Shown here: in pieces, positions 36,377 to 49,049 of the stretch
How positions within the stretch are numbered: the first letter of the stretch is position 1
Layout of the letters: every line of letters starts with the position of its first letter
Assembly: GCA_030686995.1 (NCBI GenBank)
Contig: CM060709.1
Location: forward strand, 13,724,872-13,788,871
DNA: 64,000 nt
DNA from: Artemisia argyi
Lineage: Eukaryota; Streptophyta; Magnoliopsida; Asterales; Asteraceae
Direction of reading: 5' to 3'
Position numbers and translations under genes: made by a program
Notes under the pieces: model-generated
Databases searched by the model: none
What the model saw: the letters and a program-made list of their open reading frames with translations, nothing else
Told to the model about the DNA's origin: nothing

Positions 36377-37783
36377 CTATGGGGCTCCAGGTGCGCCTCC
36401 CAACCTCCTCTCCAAGTCTCGAATGATCCGAATCATCCCTAACATCTCTGCATCTCTCGCTCGCTCTCGAGCTCGCACCTCCTCAAGGGATACTCTGAGT
36501 GCATGGACTGTAGCAGTGGTAGCAGCTAGCTCCTGTGTCTGATGCTCCAGCATCTGCTGCGTAATCACTGAAATCTCTCGCTGATCCTGCATCTCATGAC
36601 TCTGAACGTCCAGCCTGTGACCCATCTCAGTAACAGTATCCATGGTCTCCTCCAACTCAGTGCCCATCATCTGAAATACCTGCTCTATCGCCACCCTATG
36701 AACCACGAGGTTAGTCACCTCCTCCTCCATGTTCTCTACCCGCTCAAGAGAAATCTCCTCCACAACACCTACAATATCATCGATCCTATCCTCATGCCTA
36801 ACCAGTCTAGCTGCTAGTAGTGGAACAGTGTGGTGCACCTGCTCTCCGGTGACTGGTAGTACGGGTGTAGAACTCTCTCCAAGCTCAGACACTCTCGGGG
36901 GTCCCTCTATGAATCTCCAACGACGAATAGCCTCTGGCAGATATGACCAACTCTGGGCATCATCCCACTCATGGGTATCAGGTGAGGGAACAGTCTCGGT
37001 GACAATAGCTGGGGGTGCGGGAATAGGAGATGAAGTGGTAGGTGGTACAGGTACAGTGGTAGTCTGAGAGTAAAACACAGTAGGTGGTGGCATAGGTGGA
37101 AAAGTCTCAGTGGTGAAGGTAGGTAGCATGTAGGGGGGAGGCGGGGGTAAAGGAGATGTCGGTGAAGCTAGTGGTGATGGTGAGGATGGTGGTGATGGAG
37201 AAAGAGGTAGGGGTAGTGATATAGCAGCAGGTGGGGCACGTGCTCGCTTACGAGCGGTAAAGCGAAGAGTAGGTCCACCTGGATGGTACTTGAACCTCTT
37301 TCCAAAAGGCTCAGGCTCATAGGGCTCAAGGACACGCACACGCTTGCGCCGGCGAGCCGGGGCAGGCGGTGGTGGGGGTGGAGTGGGTGTAGTAGTATCA
37401 ACAGTATCTGAGTCAGATGACTCCCCGTCAGCGTCAGACCCAGAGTGATGACTAGGGAGTGGGGTGGGGCAATCATCAGCTGCCAAGAACTGCTGAGACT
37501 GGAGGTACTGGTCCTGGAGGTACTGATCATAGGTCATAGGTCCAATGAGGGGACGGTAAAGTGGTCCATCAGCAAACGAATCATGGGGTGTTGGAGCGAC
37601 TTCACCCTCCTCAAAGGGCTCCGTCTCTCCGGAAGCATTCCCGGAAGGGACATCAGAGGGGATAGCAGGAGAAACAGGTGGGGTGACATTAGACAGTATG
37701 ATGGTAGGGGGTGATGCCAGAGGTGCGTCGTCACTGTCAGACAAGATAATAACCGGGGGCGACATAGTACTGTAATATCCCAA
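36377..37783 (-). CDS. Additional sense ORF upstream of gag in the Tekay-type element
   Basis: An uninterrupted 468-codon frame on the same strand as gag-pol, between primer site and gag. Function unknown. The N-terminus has a SUMO-interaction-like core, VIILSDSDDAP (hydrophobic residues then acidic/Ser), and a second, less acidic TIILSN. A long Pro/Ser/Thr-rich middle contains a basic patch (PARRRKRVRV) that could be a nuclear localisation signal. The last 170 residues (from LVRHEDRIDDIV) are rich in Glu, Leu and Arg and look like a coiled coil. It is not a recognised gag or pol domain. Extra ORFs upstream of gag are known from several plant gypsy lineages, and similar Pro-rich plus coiled-coil proteins seem to occur in Asteraceae elements. 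An intact frame beside a pol with only one stop suggests recent selection or young age. Confidence 0.75.
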   Translation of the reverse strand: MGYYSTMSPPVIILSDSDDAPLASPPTIILSNVTPPVSPAIPSDVPSGNASGETEPFEEGEVAPTPHDSFADGPLYRPLIGPMTYDQYLQDQYLQSQQFLAADDCPTPLPSHHSGSDADGESSDSDTVDTTTPTPPPPPPAPARRRKRVRVLEPYEPEPFGKRFKYHPGGPTLRFTARKRARAPPAAISLPLPLSPSPPSSPSPLASPTSPLPPPPPYMLPTFTTETFPPMPPPTVFYSQTTTVPVPPTTSSPIPAPPAIVTETVPSPDTHEWDDAQSWSYLPEAIRRWRFIEGPPRVSELGESSTPVLPVTGEQVHHTVPLLAARLVRHEDRIDDIVGVVEEISLERVENMEEEVTNLVVHRVAIEQVFQMMGTELEETMDTVTEMGHRLDVQSHEMQDQREISVITQQMLEHQTQELAATTATVHALRVSLEEVRARERARDAEMLGMIRIIRDLERRLGGAPGAP

Positions 37784-38036
37784 AGTAATACAAGGTAAAA
37801 TAAGTCGAAGTAAAATAAGTAAAACGAGCTTTCTTAGTATGTTAAATGTCTACTAGCCATGATATTTATAAATTATGCATCATCTGCTAAGCAAATCTCT
37901 ATGCATGATACTCGTAAAGTGCAGGCACGGAGGGCTCAAATAGTAAGGTGTAAAATGGTTCGTTTTGGAATGTGGTTATAGTCCAGTGTTTTGAAAATAC
38001 ACTTGGTTCTCTATAACCATGGCTCTGATACCAATC
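37784..38036 (-). other. Leader and primer binding site of the Tekay-type element
   Basis: Minus-strand TGGTATCAGAGCC (38033-38021) lies three bases inside the 5' LTR. It is the standard complement of initiator methionine tRNA. The rest is a short leader to the extra ORF. Confidence 0.9.
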
Positions 38037-41000
38037 TGTAACACCCCGAAAAATGGACTGAAACAGCGGAAGTCTAATCGGGGTATTACTTCATAGAAAC
38101 ATAGCCATAATCATAGAGAACGACATAAAAGTGTCGTTTTGAGAAAATTCGTTATCATTCATCAAACATAAAATCAGAGTTACCATAACGGTTTAATGAG
38201 TTTAGAAATACATAAGGAAAATGTTTTGAATCAAAATGAATGATAACAATTTTAAGTGAACCCCAAGGGTGCCCTGCTCCACTCCGTGCCATAGATGCAA
38301 GTTAATTACCTGAGATAAAACATGCTAAAAGAGTCAACACAAAGGTTGAGTGAATCCACAGTGTTTAAGTTATTATAGTTGAACACAAGTCAAATCGTTA
38401 TGGAAACAGTAACATCGTAATGTAAGATATTGCACTAAGCCTCATGACACGCAAACCTTAACGTCGTTATGCAGCCATAAGAAATATAAAGTAACTTATG
38501 GGATAGAAGCCTACATATAATAGTATGATGTAGGTGATAGGGCCCTCGGGTAATAGGAGTTTGCCAATTTCCTAGTAGTTCTCAAATAAAGTGCATTTGA
38601 CTATCAATCCGGCTAGCACGAAAGCTATCTATCCGGCTAGCACAAATGGGCTGTCAATTTCCAATAGATCTATTCACTATATTCGCGTTCACTCGCAAGT
38701 GATTAATGGGTCATGATATGAGGGACTTTTGGCAGAAACAGTAACTCAGGCAATATCAATCAGGATAGCATACAGAAAAATACTTGTGTTCTGGTTTAAA
38801 GCATGTATCTCCCCACGGGTTTGAAAACATAGTAAAATGTGGGACTATGAACTCACCTTCGTAGTAGTAGTCCGAAATGCAATAGAGTCAAGTAATAGAT
38901 GGTAGCTCCGACGCGTGACCTAGATAAGTATGGCATAGTTTAGTTTCATAGTTCTAATTTAGTATTTTGAAGAGCGTAGATACGTTTCAAAACAATATTG
39001 TTGTTGTTGCTTGTGTGGCGGAGATTAGATTTTGATAGTATTTTGTAATTATTGGCTCGAGGAAGTGTACACACATGCAAAAAGACAGGGACCGAATAGT
39101 GAAAACATAAACCTACTTGGTTTATGACGACCTAAAAACGAGATGTCAGACAAGTGACGAAAAGTGAAGTTAGGTTTGAAGACGTTGTTTTAGTATATAG
39201 TTATATATAATAACGAAAACGTATATAGGTTTTAATACATTAGTTTTACTAAAATTATTTGTATTTAAGATTATTTAAAAATTTATATGCGTAAGAGTTT
39301 TTAAAGAATCGTTCATGCTTTAAGTATATAATAGGTGTCAATATAATTTCCATTTAATGTTCTATAAAATATTGACTAATGAATTATTTAGTCAAGTCTT
39401 TAGTAAAATTTATATGATCGTTGTAGCTTTTTATTTACTAGTATTATTTAGGGTTGAACGAAGAAATTATTTTAGGAAATAAAGCTTGGCTATAAAGTGA
39501 ATATGTAATATTTGAAAATAATATTTAGTAGTTTAAAGTTTATAAAATTTTAATTTATGGTTTTAGATTTATATGCAAAAACAAGTTTAGTTATGATAGT
39601 TAGTAAATTTAATTTATGTCGTGTCGTTAGAGACGGTCGAGTAAAGATTAATGAGTCGTGATCGTAGAGTATAGCAAATGGGTCGGGACGTATCGTGGAA
39701 GTTGGAAGGTCGACTGGCGCATGGTAGTTATAACTTTCGCTAAATTGTGACATAAACCAAAACCTTAAATGAGTTGGGCTCGGTATGGGCTGCAGCTCGG
39801 GCTTGGCCCACTCCTTCCTTCGACGCACAACAGAACACCAAAACACAAACACATGGAGGTTTACTTTTACACCAATATTTAGCACAACAAAAGCAGCAAC
39901 AATATTTTTTTAACTAACGACTAAATCGGCCGGGTACAACCCGACTTGGTCACTTGACTCAACACCATCGCTATGATCAACTCGACCCAAGAATGAAACA
40001 AGAACGAGCAACAAGTAAGACCAAGGGTTTCACCACTGTTTCGATCACAATGGGTTCAGCCCGTAATCAAAACCAAACGCAACCAATAGTCAAGCAAAGA
40101 AGAACAAGGAGGAAAAGGTATCCGCTTATTTGACAGTGGGTCGAATACCAAACAAAAAAAAAAGAACCACAACTTGGTAAGTTTCTACTAATAAGCCAAA
40201 AGATAAGCAATAACATAAGCACTTCCAATACCCGAGCCATTAATAAGTTACGTTTTAACTTGTTTATCGATTTTCACACAAGCTTAAAAACCAACAAGAG
40301 CTGAGCAGGAAATAAACATGTATCGATTTGGTATAAACAACATTACATCAACTAAACAATAACAAAAGTATGTGATCTTACAAATCGATTGGATGCGAAA
40401 TAGAAACAAGGTTTTGAACACGGGTTCACCACAAGCGATCCACACACCCCCTTCAATTTCACGCCGGCTTCTTATCAAGTTTCCCTTCGCTATTTTTCTT
40501 TGTTGATTTCTAGGATGTGTGGAACCCTTATGGAAACCCATGGTATTAAAAGGAAGAATTTAGGAAAGGTATCAACTCTCTTTTTGGTGCTTGGAAATCG
40601 AGACCCACCCTCGTGAAGCATAACTCAAATCAATCACCAAATCCAACGGATTGTTGACCCAGGGCACGAGTTTGAAGGCAGTGACTTTAGGATTAGTACC
40701 TAGGGTTTAGATTCTCCCTAGTATTCACGAGTTTGGAGAAGAGGTGGAGTGTGGTTTGGGTATTCTTGTGTGAAAGGGAAAGGAAGGGATTGATATACAC
40801 AAGAATGGTATGATGGGGATTTCAAGGGTATGAAGGATGTGTTTCATTTTCCACTTTGGGTGGCTTGGTTTTTGAGGTGCGGCTCGTGGGAGGAGGGAGG
40901 AGCAGAAAGCTTGTTTTTGGGGAGAAGAAAAAGAGGGTAGCAGGTAAAAGAAAAGGTGGGTAAAAGAAAGTGAGTAAAATAGGAGGTGGGTTGGCTGGTA

Positions 41001-41464
41001 TATCCACACACGTTTCTTTTTGGCAAACCCCCAAGTGTTACCTTTTATTTTATTTTCAAAATTATTATTATCATTATTGTGATTTGTATTTATCCTTGTG
41101 TAGCTTTGTAAGATGTAAATAAAAATAGGCAAGGTAGAGAGTAGTGTTCTTGGGTAGTTTAGTATGGTTTTGAGCAGGAGTTAAACAAATTTTGGTACGT
41201 TTGTATTTAAGCCTATGCCATACAATCGCGGTGTCGGTACACACGTAGATTTTAAATGAATGAAATGTGAGTTCACAATGTTGATCGTAAAATAAAATAT
41301 ATATCGTTGTTGCTTTAGATGTTAATGCAAGAGTTAAATTACGAGAGTAAATAAAACAATTAAATAAGAGGAATTTTTCATCGGTCTATCAAGAAATAAA
41401 TAACTCGAATTTTTTTTGGGTTCTTACAGAAAATTAGTAAATGGGAAAATGTCGGGTTATTACA
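38037..41464 (-). repeat. 5' LTR of the Tekay-type element
   Basis: 3428 bp, nearly identical to 27921-31349. Differences seen include CACATG/CACACG near 41012 and a one-base indel in an A run near 40336. Confidence 0.93.
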
Positions 41465-43163
41465 AAGACAACGAAAACAATTGCCAAGAAAAAACCAATA
41501 GCAAAAAGGAAAACAACAGAAACAGAATCCCCAATTGCAACAACAAGAAGCAAAACAAAGAAACAACGAATAGAAGAAGAAGACCGAAAGAAAAAAGTGG
41601 CCGGAAAAAGAAAAAGGGCAGAAAAAGATAAAAGAAAAGGAAAAAGGGAAGATGATGAATTTGTTGCTGAGAAAAAGAATGGTAAGGGTAAAGGAAAGAA
41701 AGAATTGCAAAATCAAGATACAGATGATGAAGATTTTGTGGTTGAGGTGAAAAAGGATAAGAAAAAGGGTAAACAGAAAATAAAAGAGGAAGTAGATGAT
41801 AAAGCAATATGGTTCAAGTCATTAAGAGCAAAGACAACTGTAAAACCATTTTATGAAGCTACACATAAATTGAGTCCAGAGAGAAAACAAAGGGTGAGAG
41901 AAATGGGCTTTGGCTCATTACTTGGGTTCCCATATAACAAGTTTCGAGCAAAAATACCATACTTCCTATTAAAAAACTTGGATGAGGATAAAATGCAGAT
42001 AAACTTGCCAAAAGGTGGGGTTATCAAAATAACTCCAAAGAAGATTAGAGAAGTACTGGGAATCCCAATGGGACCAATACCATTCTATGCTGAGACAAAA
42101 AGGTTGCCAAAGGACTCAGTCTACTGCCAATTCATGGCACAGCTACCAAGAGACACAAGGCAAAGAAAAACAACACTTTTATCAAACATAATTCAAAAAT
42201 CAGAAGGAACAGACTTCATTTTTGATTTGAATTACTTGATGCTCTTTGCAAACTGCCTTGTGTCTTGCAAAAATTCAGCAATGTTGCAGTATGATGTGCT
42301 GGAAAACATAAAATCATCAGAAGATATACACAAGATAGATTGGTGCACATACATATGGAATTGCATGAAAAAGAGCAAGAAAAAGTGGGATGATAAAACG
42401 TTTGAAAATTGGTACTACGGACCCCATGTGACATTCACAGTAAGTAAAAGTTATCTTTAAAAAATAAGCTTTATATGAAATCTGTTGTATAGTATCACCA
42501 GTGATAATTTCAAAGTTTTGTCTTTTTATACAGTAGATTTAATTTAGAATTGATTTTATTAACTAATTGTATTTTAATGAAAGTTTTGTTTCATTGAAAA
42601 ACAGCTTATTTACTTGCATTACACAAAATTCGAAGAAATGGATGTTCCACGGAAATGGCCAGCCATTAAGAATTGGAGACAAGATTTTATAGAGGAAAGG
42701 CAGGAGAAGGAGATGGATGCACAATAGTTCGGCTTGGTATGGTCATTGAAGAAGATGAAAACAATCAAGAAAATGAAAATCAAAAGCTAAGACAGGTAAG
42801 ATATCACTAGTGATAAATTAGCTTATTAAAAGATATAACTAGTGATGAATACTTATGTTTATTTATTTACAAACAGGACATATACGACACAATAAAAGAA
42901 AACTTTGAAAGAGTTTTAAAAGAGAAAAAAGAATTAGAAAATTCCATCAAAGTAAGCATGGAAATGTACCAAGGGGATGAAACAATAGGGAGGGTTTTAG
43001 AAAGGTTCAATGCATAATTCAGAATAGGAATAAGAACTGATGAAGTTGGAAGATTGATAGAAGATGAGGCAGGCCCTAGCAGAAGAGAAGATGAAGATAC
43101 TGGAGAAGAATATGGGAGTAGTGATAATGATGAAGATGGCAATGATAATAATGGAGGAGGTAA

Positions 43164-45891
43164 TGTCACAACCCGAAATTTTTCCACGTCTACATTTATT
43201 TTCAAACCTCGACAATTTACTATTCACAAGTTATTATTCACTATAGTAGTTTTTACTATTCATTATTTTCCGAAAAATTAAGTTTTACGATAATTAAATC
43301 ACGTATCCGAGAGACCTCATTTTTGTGCACCACATATAGACTAGAGTTAGTCTACATATTGCCAGTGTCATCATATTCATTTTGGGTCTTTCCTATGTTT
43401 GCATTTTAGTCATTCATATTCATTTATTAAATAAACGCTTTTACACGATTTTTGTGCACGAACAATATACCCAATACTCACATAAAATACATTTACAAAA
43501 TTTTACACTTTATTCTATCATTTAGTCACTCCATTTTGTTCTTATACATCTTGTTGCTAGCTAATTTAAAACCTAAACTAATATTAAATGTATTAAATCC
43601 TAGATATTTATGACAAGTAAATTAATGGAGCATGGTTGCCCTTTTTCTTCCCAAATTTCAGCCGAACCAAAGCACCCCTTTTACCCACTTTGACAATTTT
43701 TCTCCTAGCTCATTAATGCTTACTACTAACTTAATATATTATATGTACTATCATATCTTACTTATATTGTATAAAGGATACACTAGTTAGCTTAGTTGAC
43801 ACAAGAAAAACATAAAACTTTTCCATTTATCTTGTATGTTCGGCCAAGAAGAGAAATACAAGAAGAAAAATTAGTTTGATCTATTTCAAGTATTATTCGA
43901 TCTATTACGGGTTTTAAACTAACTACATATCGATTTGGAGTGATCGTTGGGGTTTATTTGTTCTTGATCATCATAAAAACCTTTCATCTTCAAGTAAGTA
44001 TAAAAATAATTTTTATTTCCATTATGTATTTTATGCAATTTTCATTTAAATGCATTAAACTATATATATCACCTATGTTCATGTTTGTGAATTTTTAATA
44101 AGAAAACGAGTAGATACATGCTTTAAAAAAAAAATCGGTGAAAGAGATAGGATTAGTTTGGGTGTTGTTTTGAACGGTTTGGAACATTAGGAAACTTGTA
44201 AAAAGTGGTTTTGACACTAAAAGGTTAGGGGCTGTTCTATTCGACTCACAACAGAAAAATCAGTAGGTTATGAGTAAGATTAGACTAGAAATATAGAAAA
44301 TATACTCTATAATGAAAATGTAGCCGTTTGAACGGGTTAAAACGGACTTGTAACGAAAAAGATGCGTTAGTTTTAAGTTGGGCGATGGAACTAACTTTCT
44401 GAAAATATAGTTGCTGTTAGAGTTTTTCAAGGGGTAAAAATCGGATTTTAAAAGTTAATTGGACTAGCCGAGGTACTAAAAATATGCTAGTATACTTAAA
44501 CACGAAACTAGGGATATATAAAACTTAAGAATCGGAGCTAAAACGAGAAAGTTATGGCCCTAATGAAGTTTAGACGAAAAGTAATTATTTGACAGCTTTT
44601 ATCACTAATAGAAAAGCTGATAGAAAATTTTAATATGGATTTTGGATACTTTAGAGTCGGTTTTAGCTATAATAACTTAAATAAAAATGGTAGAACGTTA
44701 TGTATACTTACTAGGCGCATTAGAGGTTTTCAAAAATACTTATTAACAAGACGACCATAGTTTAATTACGAGATAAACTAGTCACGTTATATAAAAGGTA
44801 TATTTGACTTTTAAACTAGCACATTAACGTAACTAAGTTTTTAACCATTAAACTCTACAACAAACATGTACGGGTGATATAACTTTCACAAATTGCATAC
44901 ACGACATCATTTGACGACCTAAATCATACCATTCATATTAGGTTGTGGTTAGAGCATCGCGCATTGTTTTCCGTGCACACCTACTTGTAACGCACTACCT
45001 ATTGCTTCAGGTGAGTATTCACGAACTCTTTTTTTTCTAACTATTTTAATCGCTTTGGGGTGGATGCATGAATTATTACTTGAACACTTTGAACATTGTT
45101 TTGAACCCTTTGATTATTATGAACTCTTTTGACTTGTCTTGACCTTATAACTTGTTTAGAACTCTTGAACTCAACTTGAACTTTTGAACTTAATGTACTG
45201 TACGTGCTATGACCAAAAGTCTCACCTTATTGGTGGAGCGTTCTTAACCCTAAAGTCTCGCCTTATTGGTGGAGCGTGCTAAGTCTCCCATGTTTGGAGC
45301 GTTCTTAATTGTATATAATAGTTGTATGATGTACTGTTCGTACATTCGCATTGTTCGACACCTATTAGTAATATGGATAGCGCTATTAGAGGTCGGCCAA
45401 CCTCTCGTCCACTATGTTACGGGACGCATATTATTTAATTAGGGGCTTTGCATGGCATACATTATTATATATGTGGTGCTTATATTGTGACTTATTATGA
45501 CCGCGGGTACTTGACTACAGGACATAATACTTGACAACGCCTTTGGCTTGTGAATTTTTTCAAATGGTTTTCTTATTATATAAAACGTTTATACTCACCA
45601 ACTATTTTTATAGTTGACCGTTTTCTCTCATGCATTTCAGGTGATCGTCAGTAAGCTTGTCAGCAAGGTCTAGCATAATGAAGTTTTCACATGTCACTTC
45701 TTTTCATTATGTATTAAAATACCATCTTTTGGGAATCAAACTTATGTCTTTTATTTGCCAAAGTCGGCAATAACAACGTTGTAATGTTATATTTTTCCTT
45801 AATGTAAATTATGGTATTGTCTTATTTCTCTTTGGTGATGTATATCGATTTCGTTACACCTCGTGTTTCCGCCTTCGGCGAGGGTGTGACA
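43164..45891. mobile_element. Solo LTR of a gypsy-type element in gene A
   Basis: A 2728-bp segment beginning TGTCACAACCCG and ending GGGTGTGACA, with 7-bp inverted termini TGTCACA/TGTGACA. A perfect 5-bp duplication GGTAA flanks it (43159-43163 and 45892-45896). No second LTR, primer site, polypurine tract or coding sequence is present, so it is a solo LTR left by recombination between two LTRs. Taking out the LTR and one GGTAA restores an open frame in gene A. Length and terminal sequence suggest a long-LTR gypsy family. Confidence 0.88.
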
Positions 45892-46200
45892 GGTAATGAA
45901 GATGGAGGTGTTGAAGGAGAAAATTTGGATGAAAATTTAAACGATGCTGCCATAGAAGATTTATCAAAAGAAAAGGACGACGCAGAAAAGGTAAAACATA
46001 TTCAGTACTTATGTAAATACAGTATCACAAGTGATACTTATGTGTATATTGATAATATGCAACCTGTTTCATATGACTATTAACAAATAAAAGTAATGTA
46101 TAGTATCACCTGTGATATATTGAATAGTTTTGTTAATGCAGTATCACAAGTGATAAAATACCTATATATACTTAATTTTTTGTTTCAAATTAACATACAG

Positions 46201-47003
46201 GCAGAAAAAGAAGCTGCAGAGAAAGAAGCTGCAGAAAAAGAACATCAGAAAAACCAGGAAGAAGAAAAGGTTAGATTAATTCAATACTTATGTGTAAATT
46301 GTTAATATGCAACCTATTTCATATGAGGTATCAAATGTCATACCTAATATGATCTTTATTAACAAATGAAAGTAATGGATAGTATCTCCTGTGATATATT
46401 AAATTGTTTTGTTTATGCAGTATCACAAGTGATAAAATACCTATATATACTTAATTTTTTTGTTTTAAATTGACATACAGGACTTAAAAGAAGCTGCAGA
46501 GAAAGAAGCTGCAGAGAAAGAAAATGCCAAAAAACAAGAAGAAGAAAAGGTTAGGTTAATTCAATACTTATGTGAACATTGTAAATATGCAACCTAATAT
46601 GGTCTTTATTAACAAATGAAAGTAATGGATAGTATCTCCTGTGATATATTAAATTGTTTTATTTATGCAGTATCACAAGTGATAAAATACCTATATATAC
46701 TTAAATTTTTTGTTTTAAATTGACGTACAGGCCTTAAAAGAAGCTGCAGAGAAAGAAGCTGCAGAGAAAGAACATGCCAAAAAACAAGAAGAAGAAAAGG
46801 TTAGGTTAATTCAATACTTATGTGAACATTGTAAATGAAAAAAATGGATAGTATCTCCTGTGATATATTAAATAGTTTTGTTTATGCAGTATCACAAGTG
46901 ATAAAAAAACATATATATACTTAAATTTTTGTTTTAAATTGACAAACAGGCCTTAAAAGAAGCTGCAGAGAAAGAACATGCCAAAAAACAAGAAGAACAA
47001 AAG
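46201..47003 (+). repeat. Tandemly duplicated exon-intron units in gene A
   Basis: Exons 46201-46269, 46481-46549, 46731-46799 (each 69 bp) and 46950-47003 (54 bp) are near copies coding for Lys/Glu/Ala heptad-like peptides (core EAAEKEAAEKE...KKQEEEK). All introns between them are phase 0 and share AACATACAG/GACATACAG-type ends and the same palindromes. Unit length is about 220-280 bp. The result lengthens a predicted coiled coil. Confidence 0.85.
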
Positions 47004-49049
47004 GTTTGATTAATTGTATAGATTTGTTTATGAATTATCACAAATTATAAGATACAAATATATACTTAATTTTTTGTTTTAATTTTAAAAACAGGCCAAA
47101 AAAGAAGCTGCAGCAAAAGAAGCAGAAGCTAAAAAAGAGAGAGAAGAAAAACTTAAAAGATCAAAAGAAAAAATGCTTCAAAAACAAAAAGAAGCCACTG
47201 AGAAAAAAAGACAACAAGAAATACAAAAGGTAAATAAAATAAAAAACGGTATAATAAAAAAAAAATATCTCAAGTGATACAATATAATAGTCTTTTTATT
47301 TTTAATAAAACAGGCTGCAAAAGAAGAAGCAAACAAAAAGCAAGAAGAAATAAAAGCTGAAAAAGAAAAAGCTCGGGTAGAGGCTGAAAAGGAAGCAGCT
47401 GAGAAAAGGAAAGCAGCCGCAAAGAAGCTTAACGAAAAAAGAGCAAATGAAAAGGTTAGATACTTTTAAGTTTAAATAGTTATCTTTAAGCAACAAAAAA
47501 ATCATAAGGATATAATTCGTGAGTGGTATGTTTTTGTTTCTCTTTACGTTGTCGACATATAGTTTAGTTTAGCTTATTTTAAAAATGGAAACATTGAACA
47601 GGCTGAAAGAGAAACTGCAATTGAAGAACATGAAAGCCCATCAATTCAAGTAACACCATTCGGAACTGAAAAGGACATTATTGAAGCAAGCATCAAAGAA
47701 AATGAGATAAAAGAAGGAAAAAGGAAAGTAAAACCGTCAATGTACTTAAAGTCACCGTATAATAACAAAATGGCCAATGTGATGGAGCCATTGACAGAAG
47801 ATGAAACACTGTTAGCATACAGCTTGTTTTCAATGGAAGGAGACATCCTGTAAGATTCTTATAATTTGCTATTTATATTTTAATTTATGTTTTTTATCAC
47901 CAGTGATATTTATACATATAACAAAGAAACTGACATTTATCAAATGTGATACAAAAATACAGAGACAATTTGTTTGATGATGGAAAGGGAACAGTAGTAC
48001 CAAGAATAACATCACAGACACTTTCGCCAGGGATACTAATTGAAAGCCTTGTAATTGACGCATTCATTGCGGTGATGAATGAAGAAGAGAGAAGAAAACT
48101 AAAGAAAGAAAAGAGAAGATACTACTTACCATTGGCTGCAACGGTAAATATATTTAAAATAACAAAAATAAATGTAAATCTAAAATTTATATGATCTTAA
48201 TAAAAAAAATCATTTTTAATAAACTTTTTGTATGTTGTGATAAAACAGCATCCGGAGATTCAAAAGAAGGATAAAGACCTGGACAAACAGATTGAGCAGT
48301 TTGTCAATATACTAAACAAGGATGAAACAAGTAACAAATTGAGAGATGTAAACTTGGTATTCTTCCCCATAATAGCTCATGAACATTACTATGTCATAGT
48401 ATTCAACCTTGAGAAAGGTCAAGCAATAATACTGGACAACAGTATATCTGATGCAGATTACGACGAAAAATACAAAGCAATTTTTGTTTTTGTGGTAAGT
48501 TACATCTGGACTGATCTATAATTGTTTTTTTGTTTTATTTGAATTAATATCACTAGAGATAGATTTTATTTTGTTTTTGTTCTATTTGGATAAATATCAC
48601 TAGAGATACATTTTATTTTAATAGAAGAATTTTAATTTTATTTGCAGAAAGAGATGCTTGTTCATTACATGATGAGAACTAAGCACCCAACATTGGACAA
48701 GTTAGTTAAAGAAAAGAAACCGAAGATACCAAGTATGAAATGGAAAACAAAAGAAAACAAGATAGATTGTGGCCTGTATATGATGATGCATATGGAGATG
48801 TTTCATGGTGAACTTGGACTAAAATGGAAGACAAACATCTTGGACGAAAGAAACCGACAATATGCTGAACAGATTAAAAAGATGAGGATGAGGTATGCTG
48901 CCAAGATTTTCTTGCACGATGTGAACAAGAATAGCAAGATGACGTCAGATTTCGCTATCAAGTTTGCTGAAGAACACAGTGATAAAGAAAAGATGAAGAT
49001 GATGGTTGAAGAAGCTATGAAGAAAAAGGCAGCAGAAGAAAAGCATTAG

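Larger units (their letters stand above)
27921..41464 (-). mobile_element. Ty3/gypsy Tekay-type chromovirus (13.5 kb) inserted in gene A
   Basis: LTRs 27921-31349 and 38037-41464 (3.43 kb each) begin TGTAACACCCCG and end TTATTACA on plus. By eye they differ at about seven positions including one indel. A perfect 5-bp duplication AAGAC flanks the element (27916-27920 and 41465-41469). The primer site lies beside the right LTR and the polypurine tract beside the left one, so it is transcribed on the minus strand. Order 5' to 3': extra ORF, gag, protease, RT, RNase H, integrase, C-terminal chromodomain-like end. Long LTRs and this C-terminus fit the Tekay (Del) lineage. Removing it joins the split exon of gene A exactly in frame. 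Confidence 0.95.
26237..49049 (+). pseudogene. MULE gene A: Ulp1-like protease gene, interrupted by two LTR insertions
   Basis: A many-exon gene ending in a C48 (Ulp1/SUMO-protease-like) domain: His in IIAHEHYYVIV, Asp in ILDN and Cys in KIDCGLYMMMHME. Inferred exons: 26237-26316, 27040-27084, 27157-27210, 27454-27920 joined to 41470-42439 across the gypsy element, 42605-42797, 42877-43163 joined to 45897-45990 across the solo LTR, 46201-46269, 46481-46549, 46731-46799, 46950-47003, 47095-47229, 47314-47454, 47602-47849, 47963-48143, 48249-48494, 48648-49049. The middle holds a conserved block (FKSLRAKTTVKPFYEATHKL) shared with gene B, then a Lys/Glu-rich coiled coil. Breaks: the frame of the first exon shifts at an A8 tract (near 26272), another shift near 42715, a stop near 43015. 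The four 5' exons are uncertain. Substrate unknown; related MULE proteins are thought to be Ulp1-like proteases. Confidence 0.8.
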
